Assembly: GCF_011075055.1 (NCBI RefSeq)
Contig: NC_058153.1
Span: 7,688,001 to 7,752,000, forward strand
Reading direction: 5' to 3'
Source of the DNA: Mangifera indica
Lineage: Eukaryota; Streptophyta; Magnoliopsida; Sapindales; Anacardiaceae
Length of the DNA stretch: 64,000 nt
The position numbers and the translations under genes were made by a program. The notes below the pieces were generated by a model. That model was not told the DNA's origin. It searched no databases and saw only the letters and a program-made list of their open reading frames with translations. Of this stretch, positions 20,991-32,875 are shown one piece after another (the stretch's first letter is position 1; the number at the start of each line of letters is the position of its first letter).

Positions 20991-22379
20991 TTAGCAAAAA
21001 CGTTTGTTAGAATTCTAGATGATCTATCTATTTACAAATAAGCCAAATAGCATATATAAACAAATCTAACTAAGAATAAGAAATAGAAAACTAACCTCCT
21101 GCCATTGATCTAGACCTTTGAGCAATAAGAAGTTTCTCTTTGTGTACACAGTTCTTTTAAACTCTGTAATTCTCTCAATGATGTTGGATGAACATTTCAA
21201 AATTGCAAGACTACTAAGGATCGACTTTTACATGCATGGCTCATTTACAAACATCTTTTTCCACCAAAAGATATAATTTTGAAAAATCAAAAGGTGTAAA
21301 AGACAACTTATCAGTAGAGAATTAACTGTATGGGGGGTAACTACTATTGCAAGTGTCCTTTGTAACCTTTCTCTAGAAGATTACCCTTTGAAGAGAATGT
21401 GCATTCAAAAGAGATTAACTCATGCGAAAGTAAAATATCATTAAAACTCCAATGAAACAAAATCTCAACATCTGTCAAAAGCTTAATCCCAAATCACACA
21501 GTAGAAATGTGCAAAAAAATGTTTATACTTTGAAACATAACAAGAGAATCCTATCATATTTTGCCAAAATCAATAAACATTGAAAACATCAACTAGTAAA
21601 TTATTGTCTCCTGCAAGCATAACTCCCACTGACCTGATGCCTATAATTTGCTCACATGTTACCAAATGAAATGAATAAATGTTAAATACTCATTAGGTAG
21701 GTGGCCAATTAGGCACCTTCACTTTTTTCAACCTTTATAACTTAGCTTTGCATGTTCTATTTCACAACTTCGCCATTTTGAAAATCTAAAACTATCCCTA
21801 ATTACGATAACATGAGATGCAATGTATTTTAAAAAATATTTTAAAACTTATGAAAATATTTCATTTTTGAAAATTATATCAATTATAATGGTTGGACTAT
21901 ATTGAGATAGTGATTTGATACATTGACCATATGAGCTAATATAAATTAATAAAGTCCCTCTCTTTATCACACATTGCATTCAATTTGACCAAGTTAAAGT
22001 GGAATATAAGTTCATATAATGGAAAAGAATAAGAGATAAAATGATAGAATATAATTTCTCTTACTTACAGAGCGGTTATCACTCACTCTTTTTCTTATTA
22101 ATTTTGTAGGTAACATATAAACATGACAAATATAAAGCAGTGAGTCAACCAAAGGATGAGCGTGAGGGAATTTCTATCATTTTATTATATTTTCTATTTA
22201 TGAGTTGATAAGACAAACTTGTTATGTTATTATGTATTTAATCTACACACTTTAAGTATTAGTTTTTATACCTACGACATCTTTCTGTGCTTTTGGTGGT
22301 TGAATGTTTTAATCAAAGACACATTTGTTAAATGAAGTAGCATTTCTCTTAAAAAAGACAACACTTTCACAAAAGCTAA
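20991..22379. other. Intergenic DNA, no gene seen
   Basis: Moderately AT-rich with scattered short open frames. It may be further decay of the adjacent copia element, but I see no domain, LTR pair or splice pattern. Confidence 0.4.
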
Positions 22380-22515
22380 TATTTATATGTGTTATCATAT
22401 AATTGAATATTATTTTATTTTTAATTTAAAATCATCCAATCACATAACAACACATATTAAATTTGTACTTATTTATATACTCAAAATGGGTAAGTATAGT
22501 TTTATTGTTATTATA
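22380..22515. mobile_element. MITE, family T copy (partial)
   Basis: Contains the family-T inner arms (tatgtgttatcatataattg and its complementary form ccaatcacataacaacacat) and one outer end reading ctcaaaatgggtaagtatag, corresponding to the 41141-41161 end. The opposite outer end is missing or diverged. Confidence 0.6.
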
Positions 22516-22570
22516 ATTTAATAATCATAGATTGTGTTCCGCTAACAAGTTCACTAAGTGATGAAATTAA

Positions 22571-22740
22571 AATTTTTTGAAGTGGAATTGGATGGCAATT
22601 TGACGGTGGGACAAGGAGAAGATATCTTTCAGATGATGATGTTATTTTATTTATATTTATAAGATTTGAAGATTTCATAATATTTGTGGGTCAAGGTTCA
22701 AGAGAAGCATCAATTAAAACATCCAATTGACACAATCAAG
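22571..22740. repeat. Segment with a diverged direct copy near 39492-40195
   Basis: The order attggatggc, gac-ggg, gagaagatatctt, gatgatgtt, ttatttatat, tcataatatttgtgggtcaa recurs in the same orientation at 39492-39550 and 40080-40190. In the second copy a family-H MITE (39559-40039) sits inside. Confidence 0.5.
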
Positions 22741-22850
22741 GTTTCGGTGGTACCACCACATTGTGTCACCAAAGAGACTTCCAATGTTAAACAAGCAGCA
22801 GGGCCAATAATATCTTCAAAATTCCTTTGTAGCTATAATTATATTAGCTT

Positions 22851-22920
22851 AGTCATTTAATTACTTAAGTGGAATATTATCCTCTTGGGTTAGTCATTTA
22901 ATTAGTTACTTGGGATATTA
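22851..22920. repeat. Short tandem duplication, about 41-bp period
   Basis: agtcatttaattacttaag (from 22851) and agtcatttaattagttact (from 22892) begin two near-identical units, each ending in ggatatta or gaatatta. Confidence 0.7.
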
Positions 22921-23451
22921 TTTATTATATTTTTAATTTTAGGGATATTTTAATTAACATCGTCCAAGTTATGCGGAAATATAGACTATACAAAACTATA
23001 GGGTGATTTCTTTTGTTTTAAAATAGATGTTTGATTCATAAATAATTAAAAAAAACATGCTTGGATAACATGTTATAACAAAAACATATTTTATAGTGGA
23101 TTGTCTTGACAATTCTCTTGATATCGGGTCATATAAAATTTTAAAAATAGAGAAAGAATAAAAATGAAATTGCCATTTTGACAGTTTGTAGTCGATAAAA
23201 TGTACACATAATAGTAAAAACTCCAAGAGCAGATTTGTCATGAATGTTAATATTGCAATATGATATTAGTAGCTAAACAAATAATTATTAAAAGATCAAA
23301 TCATTTATACAGTGGGTATTCCAAAAAAAAAAAAAGAAGGATAAGTTAAAAATATAGCCACTTCACCTAGTTCAACTTTTCATTGGTTGGGATGGGAGAT
23401 TAGTAGGAGATCAATAAATTGCACAAACAGAAGCCCTTGTGGACAAAAAGT

Positions 23452-23890
23452 GGAGATATTAATTAAAATAGATAGCCGCTTTCCCCCTAAACGTTTTTTG
23501 GCAGCAATTCATACATTTTACCTTTTTAAGCAAATTAAATTTTTTATTCCAAAAATACCCTTGTTTAATTTCTCAACGTTTACCGTAGTATTTCGTCGAT
23601 TAATTACTTACATTTCAATATACACATTAACATTAATTTATCTGTAATGAATAAAATCTATAGATTGAAAAACAGATATACTACAGATTGAATAAAATCT
23701 ACAGATTGAAAATGTAAATCTATGAATAAAACTGAAAAACAGATTGAAAATCTATATATTGAATAAAATCTATAAATTTATAAAATAATTAAATTTATAA
23801 TTGATTGTTATATATGGAAAATAATGGATATATCGAAAACGGTACGTTTTTCTCAAAACGATGCATTTTCCCAAAAAGGAGTGTGGATGC
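23452..23890 (+). repeat. Left terminal inverted repeat of the MULE
   Basis: Starts GGAGATATTAATTAAAATAG and matches the reverse complement of 36392-35975 with few differences over about 430 bp, through repeated aatctatagattg-type units and the aacggtacgtttt motif. The similarity continues less regularly into the G-rich array. Confidence 0.9.
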
Positions 23891-24330
23891 GAAAATTTGG
23901 AAAGGGGTGCGGGAATGGGTGCAGGATTTCGAAAAAGGGTGTAGGAATTTGAAAACGGGTGCGGGTGCATGGAAAGGTGCGACAATTTCTAAAAGGGTGC
24001 GACAAACATTACGGGTGCGTGGAAGGGTGCGACAACTCACTGCAGGAATTTAGAAAGGGGTGCGGGAATCTGGGAAAAGGTGTGGGAATTTGGAAAGGGT
24101 TGTGGGAATCTGGAAAAGGGTGCCGGAAAATGTTAAGGTTGCATGAAGGGGTGCGGGAAGGGAATGGGTGGGGGAATTCTGGAAAGGGGTGCGAGAATTT
24201 GGAAAGGGGTACGGGAAAATGGAAAAGGGTGCGGTTGCATGAAGGGGTGTGAAAATTTGGTAAAGGGTGCAGCAACGGGTGCGGCGGTTTGTGGATGGGT
24301 GCATTGCATTATAATCTAACGAGTGCGTGA
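23891..24330 (+). repeat. G-rich subterminal minisatellite, left end
   Basis: Tandem, variable units built on gggtgcgggaatttggaaag and gggtgcgtggaagggtgcg. The plus strand is strongly G-rich and the mirror-image C-rich array lies at 35655-35974. Open frames here on either strand translate to low-complexity repeats and are not genes. Confidence 0.85.
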
Positions 24331-24673
24331 AAACCTTAATGTGTGGACGTGTGCATGCATGCACAACTTATCATCTGTAATGAAAACCCTTTTATTAAAA
24401 AATTTAAACATATTTAATAATTAATTTTAATAAGAAGAGAATTTAATTATTCATTAATATTTAGATAGGGTAGATTTGTGGTAGATAAAAGTATTTACTG
24501 CAATATTAATAAAACTACGATTATTTACTTCTTCCATAAAGAAATCTTTATTGTTATTTCACAAAGATCTCTTTCTTTCTTCACTTATTTTCAATAGTCC
24601 AAATCTGCTTTATTCTAAACTAACATCATATTTTTGTTCTTGAATCCATCATTCGGAAAGAATAGTAGGAGTG
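24331..24673 (+). promoter_or_regulatory. Leader region of the MULE transposase
   Basis: AT-rich interval between the G-rich array and the transposase ATG at 24674. It must have held the original promoter; no specific element can be named. Confidence 0.35.
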
Positions 24674-25745
24674 ATGTTCATGCTTGGATTCGGTGGAGAA
24701 TGGCACAACGAAGAAGGTAATAACCTAAAATATATCGGTGGATTTCAGAAATTATTTTCAGCCAATAGAAGAATCAACTATGAAAGATTTATGGAAGGAG
24801 TATGTTCTCGTTTAGGTATCAATCAAAGTTTCAATGAAATTAAAATTTATATGTCAAATCCAACCAAGTTTAGCAATTTGCCTTATTTATTGAAAGATGA
24901 TTATGATATTCGAATGATGATGCAGTTATGTAAGTCTCGCAAAAAGTCTCCCTTATTTCTTGAAATGGTTATATAGCAAAACAAATTTCGAGATAATTAT
25001 GAGCAATATTCATAACCAGATCAAGAGATTCATCAAGAGATTCATCAAGGGATTCAACAAAATCCATCAATTGAAGTTCATTCCGTGGATAACATATATA
25101 CACAACCAAAAAGTAGCAGGATAAATATAAACCATGATCATGATGGTATTGAGAACGATGTTGGTTGGAATCTTTTTTCTCAAGACTTGGCACATGGTGA
25201 AAGAGACCCAGAACTAATATGGGGTACACCTGAAGGCTGTTATCAAACAGATGATTCACCAAGAAATGATATTCACCTTCAAGACGAAGATGAATATTAT
25301 GGTTGTGATAATGAGGGCAATAGAGATTATAATGGTGGCAGTGATATTTATGGTGCACAAATGTGTGATGATATTGTTGATGATGCAGGGTTGGTACGTC
25401 AGTGACAACACTTGAAAGTTTAGTTAACATTTCTCCAATACATCGTAGTTGCAATCCATTTTTCGGTGGTCCAAAACCTTACAGAGATGTTGAAAATCAA
25501 GGAATTGAAATTCATACTGTTGCACCATCAGACGACAAATTCAAAGTGACATACCAGTTTGCAACTAAACAAGTTTTAATAGATACATTATATAGAGATG
25601 CATTAGAAAATGGTTATCAATTCAAGGTCACGAGCTCAAATAAGAGGAGATAGGATATAAAGTGTTTGCATCAACAATGCAAATGGAAAGTAGGAGGGGT
25701 CAAGTTAAGTAACAGCAATATATTTATGTTACATAAATTAGGAAC
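24674..25745 (+). pseudogene. MuDR transposase, N-terminal part only, truncated
   Basis: From ATG 24674 the first 100 codons resemble the N-terminal domain of MULE transposases (FGGEW, Y-GG, LPYLLKDDYDIRMMMQL). In-frame TAG (24974-24976) and TAA (about 25016) follow. An acidic linker (25085-25405) and then a frame change lead to the MuDR zinc/DNA-binding region: FKVTYQFATKQ, ALENGYQFKVTSS, a TAG at 25651, then HQQCKWKVG and LGTHTCP. Immediately after that, near 25743, the sequence becomes the 3' end of the antisense Ulp1 gene. The DDE catalytic domain that should follow is absent, so the protein is non-functional. In intact elements it would bind the TIRs and catalyse excision and integration. 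Confidence 0.85.
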
Positions 25746-28560
25746 ACATACTTGTCCAGCCATGCTTCCATATCTTGGATGCAAGAATGCAACGCATATA
25801 AGAAACATTTTTTGCATTAAAATTTAAATTCTTGCTAGTGGCGAGATACTCTAAAATATATAATGAGAATATCCCGCAATCACCGAAGGCGGTGCCTTGT
25901 TGTGGTACATCCACGCATCTCGTAATAGTCAATGGTTCTAACTTTGACTCAAGACCCCGGGACTCCCAATAGTTCGTCGAACTAATAATAGATGAAAGAT
26001 AAGAATAATGTGTCATAGCGTCCAAGAACCTCTCTGGAAAGTCAAAAAATGTCTTGCATGAGTCATACATCGTCAAAGTCCACGCATTTAGGTCCAGTTC
26101 ACTGCATGCCCAGTGTTGAGATTCATAATTAATCGGAATATAAACCTGTAATACAATAAAATGAATCACATCAATAACATTTTTTCTAATACACTTAAAC
26201 AATAATATATAAATATCAATTTAAATGTTACAAACTCGGTCAACGTGAGCCCATGAGATATAACTTCGATCTAAATTTGGATCATTTATCCCTTCGATCG
26301 GATCTAATAATAAACGTGGCTATTGAAAATTATCTAATCCACATTTTTCTCGTTCTTTTATTATATGCGGTAACCACCTATCAAAAGAAGTCTCCACACA
26401 AGTCTATTTGGCTAATGGAAACACATGTTGTAATACCACTAAATAACTATCAATATGCTGAAAAGTAAAATATTATAATAGTAGTTAGCAAACATTGGCA
26501 AATAAGAATATAATATAAAAACAATGACACTTTTGCCTTTAAAAATTAATATACCTGATCTAGTAGTCATTGGTTATCTTCACATAATGACTTCCACCAC
26601 TTAATTTTATCATGTGGTCCATACAAATAAGTGTCTCCCGAACCCGGTATGGGAAGGTCCCTGTACTATTGTAAATATTCATACATATTATCTTCTGCTT
26701 CCTCCAGATGTGATGGTTGGTACACCTCCCGTGCACGATTTTATTTGAAAGGATCAGTGTATGGGCTCCGAAGTGCTTTACCCTTCTTCATTATCTTTCC
26801 ATGTAATGTCCTCCGAGTACTAGAACGGTGTTGTGATGGAGTTTTATTCGTGACATCCGTTGTTTGCTGGATAGCCGCATCATAATGATCAAAATACTCA
26901 AACACTACTTCTGTTAACTCATCCTGAAAATAGAAAATAAAACACTTGTCAATTTTCAAAATAACATTAATCACTTATTCAAAAATATAATAAAACAGAA
27001 TATGGAGTTAAAAGACCTACCATTTCTATTGGGTTTGCATGGTACGTACGTTGAAGCTCTGTCAACTTGGCGTCCATGGATACTTGACGTGCTTCAAGTA
27101 GTGTTTGTCGCTCGTTGATGTTTCCAAGTCGTTCGTCAACTTTTTGCATGAACCCTTGTAGAAGCTCTTGAAGTCTATCAAATTTATCTTCATTTATCCG
27201 GGTAGATGCACTCGTATGCATGCAAGTATGTATTTCTTTTGTTGGCCGAAACGATGATATAAAAGGACTACGCTCAGGTGGCTGCATAACTGATGGCACA
27301 AGACTACTTACAATTGTACTCCGTCGCCTACGAACAAGAGTACTCCAACTGACATGTGCAGGTAGAATCTCTGAAGGGGATGTTACCCTAGGTAAGATAT
27401 TTGGAGGGGATGTTATAGCGACAGAAAAAGTATCACATTCTTCTAGATCATCAATGTAATCCATAACATCTTTGTAATATGGTAACTGTCTCTCAACTTT
27501 GGATGCAATCATACGAGGGGTGACAGCATCCTAAAAATATTCAAATTAGGTTTATTAAAAGTGGGTTTAGGGTAAACTAGAAATAATTAATGTCGAAAAG
27601 CATAGTTATTATATAATAACTTACTTTAGAAAAGTTCAAAATACGATTAATCTCCTCTTAGCTTGGACCTTCTAAACTTCTCTACCTCAACATTCGAGGA
27701 ATCATCTACAACGATTTACAAATCATAAAACTTTCCAAATTATTAAGTGTCTCGTATATCCAAATCTGTCATTCAAAAATATATATATTGTCAATAAATA
27801 AAATAATCAAAAATATTACGTATCTCATAAGTTAATAATGGGATATCTTTTGAATATGGTGGATACAATTTAGAAACTTCATTATATTGTTTTAGTAAAG
27901 TCTCGCCCAAAGATTTAACGGTCATCCTCCAAACAAGCGTAGCCTAGGGATATGAGTTAAAAGTATCCCAATCATCAACAATATGGAAAATGTGCTCTGA
28001 AACAGTTTTTCTATTGTCTGATCCCAACAATGCATAATGAAACAGATATAGGGCAGATATTTTTACGACATCCTCGTTGTTGTTTACCCATGCTCTTTCT
28101 TTAAATACTGCCGCCAGATCACCATATGTAACAGGTTTTTTATCGACAAAATACTTAGATTTTAATTGTGATTTTCTGATAACTTTGCTCTTACCCATCT
28201 CCCTACTGAGTTTTAATCCTGTAATGAGAGCAAATTCAATAGGGTCGAATCTGTAGTCCACCCCATTAAACCGAAACCATAATTCCTCTCCTACCACTCC
28301 TTTGTTGATTTACTAGATAGCACAGAATGCAATAAACTGGAGCTATGCTTCAAAGTCGCCATCTTTAAAAATCGCCCAAAACAACATGTTTTGAACAATT
28401 TTTTCTAGGCATAAGTAAGAGTATTTCTGATTTCTTTGACAGTTTCCACATGACCTCTAACTTTTAACTTCGCGAAAAAATAATGGTCATCATTATACCT
28501 CTTTTCCCTAAAACGTTCATTAACTCCAATTTCCTAAAAAACCAGAAACATGTTCAAAAA
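25746..28560 (-). pseudogene. DUF1985-Ulp1 (C48) peptidase pseudogene, main part
   Basis: Minus-strand exons in 5'-to-3' order: about 28550-27822 (DUF1985; FRFNGVDYRFDP, EFALITGLKLS, ALYLFHYALLG, then MTVKSLGETLLKQYNE), 27512-27020 (coiled-coil-rich), 26925-26550, 26480-26225 (DRWLPHIIKER, SYISWAHVDRV) and 26145-25746. The last exon carries the cysteine-protease core: His in SQHWACSELDL, Asp in TMYDS, Cys in GDCGIFSL. Such MULE proteases resemble SUMO-deconjugating Ulp1, but their role in transposition is unknown. In-frame stops occur in the DUF1985 exon and in the 26.5-26.7 and 26.3-26.5 kb exons, and the frame breaks before DUF1985. The core exon is open. Exon edges are approximate. The first exon lies at 35612-35475. 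Confidence 0.82.
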
Positions 28561-28621
28561 ATAAGGACAATGTTAAAGGTTTGATGCTAGTCAAATTACA
28601 ACTAATATAATTTATCAAAAT

Positions 28622-29013
28622 TGCAAACAGGTGAGAAAAATTGTGAACGGGTGCGGGAAAATGTTAAAGGGTGCATGGAAGTGAAAGGGGTGCGACAAAG
28701 TGTGAAAGGGTGTGGGAAAGTGTGAAGGGGTGCGAGAAAGTGTGAAAGGGTGTGGGAAAGTGTGAAGGGGTGTGACAAAGTGTTAAGAGGTGCGTGGATG
28801 CGTAAAGGGAGCGTGGAAGTGCTAAGGGGTGTGTCGAAGTGTGAAAGGGTGCGGGAAAGTGTGAACGGATGCAGGAAAATGTGAAAGGGTGCGGAAAAGT
28901 GTGAAGAGGTGTGAGAAAGTGTTAAAGGGTGAGTGGATGCGTGAAGGGTGTGGGAAAGTGTGAACGGGTGCAAGAAAATATTAACGGGTGTGTGGATGCG
29001 TTATGGGTGCGTG
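28622..29013 (+). repeat. G-rich minisatellite in the Ulp1-gene intron, left half
   Basis: About eighteen tandem units of roughly 20 bp, consensus near gggtgcgggaaagtgtgaaa. The array resumes at 35135 after the inserted retrotransposon, so it was continuous. It relates to the subterminal arrays in sequence. Confidence 0.9.
29009..29013 (+). other. Target-site duplication GCGTG, left
   Basis: GCGTG directly precedes the LTR start TGTAATACC at 29014 and is repeated at 35135-35139 after the terminal GTGTTACA. Gypsy integration normally makes 5-bp duplications. Confidence 0.9.
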
Positions 29014-30303
29014 TGTAATACCCTCAGATATGTTTCAGGGGCAATTACGTCTTTTGACCCTGTTTTGAGATATTTCCAATTGTATGTGTTTTTTTAGATA
29101 TATATATAAAAGAAAAAAAAAACAACAAATATAATAATAATATATTGAAAAGTATGGAGGAGAAAAGTCAATAAAGGAAAAAGATTTTGCTTTCCTTTTA
29201 TTTTCTATTATTCTCTCGTCTCTTCCATCTTGTTCCATCCTTTTCGCATCTCTTCCAGAAGAAGGCAGCCTTCTTCCTTTCTTTGCTGTATTTTTAAAAA
29301 CAGCGAGTGATTTTGGGAGGATTTTGGAAGATAAATAAGGAAGGAAAATAAGAGGAAGCACTTTGGGAGCCTTGGTAACCAAAATATCTCTTCTTTTTCC
29401 TTTTCCTATGTTTATATATATATTGGATGTATGTTATATGAATATATTAGTATGTTTTGGTGTTAATTTAAGGTGAGTTTGGTGATAAAAGAAGTAAAAC
29501 AAATAGAAGGAAGCCAACTTGCAAAGATTTGGCTTGAAACAAGGTAAGGGGAATCATCCTTGATATGTTACATGTTTTAGGCTTTTGGTTCCTTGGATCT
29601 ATGTTATAAATGATGATTTTGAAGTTGAGGAATGTTGTTTTGCCATTTGGGATGTCTATGTGTGTTATTTTGTTCATGGTAGAAAGTTGCATGATATTTA
29701 CAGTTTTTGCCACTGAGTTCGTCCCATGTTTTGGCTGTCTTATCTGATGAATTATGAGTGCTATTATATTTTTTTTGAAATCTCCTTGCATCCTCTTTCC
29801 AATGATATATAGCTTGTATGAATTAGAGATCATTTGGACTGTTAAATATTGTATGAATCGAAAGGACTGTTTTACTAAATAAATAGAGGAGGCAATTTTG
29901 TCACTGAGTTTATCTCACGTTTTGACTGCCTTATCTATGGAATTATGAGTGCTATTATATCTTTTTGGAAAGCTCTTTGAATCCTCTTTCCAATAATATA
30001 CAGCTTATATGAATTAGAGACCATTTGGATTGTTAAATATTGCATGAACCGCAAGGACTGCTTTACCAAATAAACAGAGGAGACAGTTTTTGCCACTGAA
30101 TTTAGCTCACGTTTTGACTACCTTATATATTGAATTATGAGTGCTATTATAGCTTGTTGGAAAGATCTTTAAATTCTCTTTTCAACGATATATAGCTTGT
30201 ATGAATTAGAAATCTTTTGGGCTGTTAAATTATATGAAAAAGAAGACTGCCCTGCTAAATGACTGTTTTGTGAACAGTATTTCGTAGTTCTGGGCAAGAA
30301 AGA
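29014..30303 (+). repeat. 5' LTR, truncated (about 1.29 of 2.26 kb)
   Basis: Matches 32876-34180 with scattered mismatches. It contains three tandem units of about 191 bp starting near 29704, 29895 and 30087. The join to pol occurs at a short A/G-rich run (aagaaaga) also present in the 3' LTR, which suggests a microhomology-mediated deletion. Confidence 0.85.
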
Positions 30304-32839
30304 AAAGGGATCTGTGGTCTTCTCCAAGATAGATTTGAGATGTGGTTATCACCGGGTGAGAGTGGCAGAGAAGGATATACCTAAGACAACTTTTCGAACA
30401 AGGTATGACCACTTTGAGTTTGTAGTGATACCGTTCGGTTGACAAATGCCCCTGCAGTATTTATGGATTTGATGAACAGGGTATTCCACGACTGCCTGGA
30501 TAAATTTATTGTGATATTCATTGATGATATCTTAGTATATTCTTACAGTTGAGAGGAGCATGAATAACACTTGAGGTTTACCCTCCAGAGATTGAGAGAG
30601 ACACAACTGTATGCTATATTCTCAAAATGTGAATTTTGGCTAGATACAGTTACCTTTTTAGGGCATGTGATTTCAGCAAAGGTATATCTGTGGATCCCAG
30701 TAAGATTGAGGCAATAGTTGAATGGCAGAGACCAAAGACAGTTAAAGAGGTTCATAGTTTCCTGGGTTTGGCAGGGTATTACAAGAGGTTTATGGAGGGA
30801 TTTGCCAAATTAGCTAGACCTCTTACAACCCTCACAAAGAAAGCAATGCCATTTCAGTAGTCAGATGCTTGCGAGGCAAGCTTCCAAGAATTGAAAAGAA
30901 GATTGACTACTGCTCCGGTGTTAGCACTTCCAGAAGAGGGAGTTGAGTATGATTTATACACCGATGCCTCATATGGTGGTTTATGAGTAGTATTGATGCA
31001 ACGAGGCAAGGTGATAGCATATGCCTCAAGATAATTGAAAGAATTTGAAACCCGATACCCTACGCATGATTTGGAGTTAGCAGCGGTGATTTTTGCTTTG
31101 AAAATCTGGAGACACTATTTGTATGGGGTAAGATGTAATATTTATACTGACCATAAGAGCCTTAGATATTTCTTCACTCAGAAAGGTTAAATATGAGACA
31201 GAGGCAATAGCTCGAGTTAGTACAAGACTATGACTGTGATATTAAGTACCATCCAGGTAAGGCTAATGTAGTTGCAGATGCCCTCAGTAGAAATGTAATG
31301 ATATCACAATTGACGATCCAGAGAAAAATTCAAAGAGATATGGACCAAGAGCAAATTGAGCTTGTGATTGGAGCCCTCGCCAGGTTAGAGATTCAACCTA
31401 CTCTCATAGATAAGATTCGAGAAGCTCAAACAAGAGATGAGTGGTGTCAACAGAAAATTCAAAAAGTGCAAGAGGGTCTTGAGACAAATTTTCAAGTATC
31501 GAATGAAATTCTCAAATTTAGAGATCGAGTATATGTTCCTCAAATGACTGAATTGAGACACAGAATTCTTACAGAGGCTCATAGTTCTCTTTACACTGCC
31601 CATCCTAGGGGTGTAAAGATGTATCAAGATTTAAAAAGATATATTTGGTGGTCAGACATGAAAAAGGATATAGGCGAGTTTGTTACCAGATGTCTCATCT
31701 ATTAACAAATTAAGGCCGAACACCAGAGACCTTCAGGGTTGCTTCAGCCTCTGCCTATTCCAGAATGGAAATAGGGGCATATCTCTATGGACTTCATTAG
31801 TAGACTCCCTAGAGTACAAAATGGATGCAATGTTATCTAAGTGATTGTGGATAGATTAACCAAGTCAGCTCATTTTCTGTCCATCAAAGATACTACTACC
31901 ACAGATCAGTTAGAGAAATTATATGTTAGGGAGATTATTAGATTGCATGGGGTACCCAAGACCATAGTATCTAATCGTGATACACGATTTGTATTAGCTT
32001 TTTGGAAGAATCTTCAAAGATCCTTAGGTACTAATTTAGCCTTTAGTACAGCCTATCATCCTCAGACGGATGGTCAGACAGAGAGGGTTAATCAGATTTT
32101 GGAAGACATGTTGAGAGCTTGTTGTCTTGATCATAAAACTAAATGGGTAGAAATATTACCCTTAGTGGAGTTTGCTTATAATAATAGCTACCAGACGACT
32201 ATTCAAATGGCACCTTATGAGGCATTATATGGTAGGAGGTGTCGTTCTCCTCTCCATTGGGATGAGATAGGAGAGAAAGAGGTGTTATCCCGATCTCTTA
32301 GGCCTGAGTTGACCCAGAAAATGATTGATGATGTCCAATTGATCAGGCATAGAATAAAACAGGCCCAAGATCGACAGAAAAGCTACGCAGATTGTCGACG
32401 TCGAGACTTGGAATTCAATGTAGGTGAATTTGTATTTGTAAAGGTTGCTCCATTCAAGCATTTGATGAGATTCGAAAAGAAGGGAAAACTAGCTCCTAGA
32501 TTTATTGGTCCATATGAGATAATTGAGAGAGTTGGTAAAGTGGCTTACAGATTGGCCTTACCAGCGAGTATGGACTGGATTCATGATGTATTTCATGTCT
32601 CATCGTTAAGAAAATGTCTTGGTGATCATTCCCAGGTTGTGAATATAGAAGATATTAAGTTATCAGAAGACCTTAGTTATGAAGAAAAACTGATTCAGAT
32701 ACTCGACGGGAGAATTAAACAACTAAGGAATCGACAGATTCCTCTAGTAAAGGTCTTATGGAGAAACCAAAAGGTAGAGAAGGCCACCTGGGAAATGGAG
32801 CAAACCATGAAGGAGAAGTATCCAAAGTTGTTTTTATGA
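30304..32839 (+). pseudogene. Chromovirus pol remnant (RT, RNase H, integrase)
   Basis: Reverse transcriptase starts in mid-domain at VVFSKIDLR; a one-base frameshift near 30440 breaks the PFGLTNAP motif, and the catalytic box FIDDILVYS is present near 30520-30545. RNase H (LYTDAS, then [10 protein letters not shown]) has several stops. At 31298-31705 is the integrase zinc region. The catalytic core spans a stop near 31838 and the open frame 31841-32839, with Asp in MDFISRLP, Asp in SNRDTRF and Glu in GQTERVNQ. The C-terminal part matches the chromodomain-like tail of Tekay/Del elements (LVKVLWRNQKVEKATWE). It cannot make a complete polyprotein. Stops and the frameshift are seen directly; the lineage call is from motif recognition. 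Confidence 0.88.
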
Positions 32840-32861
32840 ATTTCGAGGACGAAATTCTTGT

Positions 32862-32874
32862 AAGGGGGGAAGAG
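32862..32874 (+). other. Polypurine tract of the chromovirus
   Basis: AAGGGGGGAAGAG lies directly before the 3' LTR start at 32876, the place where plus-strand priming occurs. Confidence 0.85.
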
Positions 32875-32875
32875 T

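Noticed and set aside
23891..24330. Interstitial telomere-like DNA
   Set aside because: The unit is gggtgcg-based; no TTTAGGG tandem runs are present.
23891..24364. Several open frames on both strands with His/Pro/Ser or Gly/Lys-rich repetitive proteins
   Set aside because: They are translations of the G-rich minisatellite and have no domain, splice context or codon bias. The same applies at 28602-28973 and 35644-36065.
28622..29013. CRISPR-like regular repeats
   Set aside because: Units are tandem without unique spacers, variable in length, and in plant nuclear DNA with no cas genes.
29035..29833. Minus-strand open frames of 115-121 codons, repeated at 32897-33587
   Set aside because: Both lie at the same place in the two LTRs and are antisense to the element; they have no domain and are LTR shadows.
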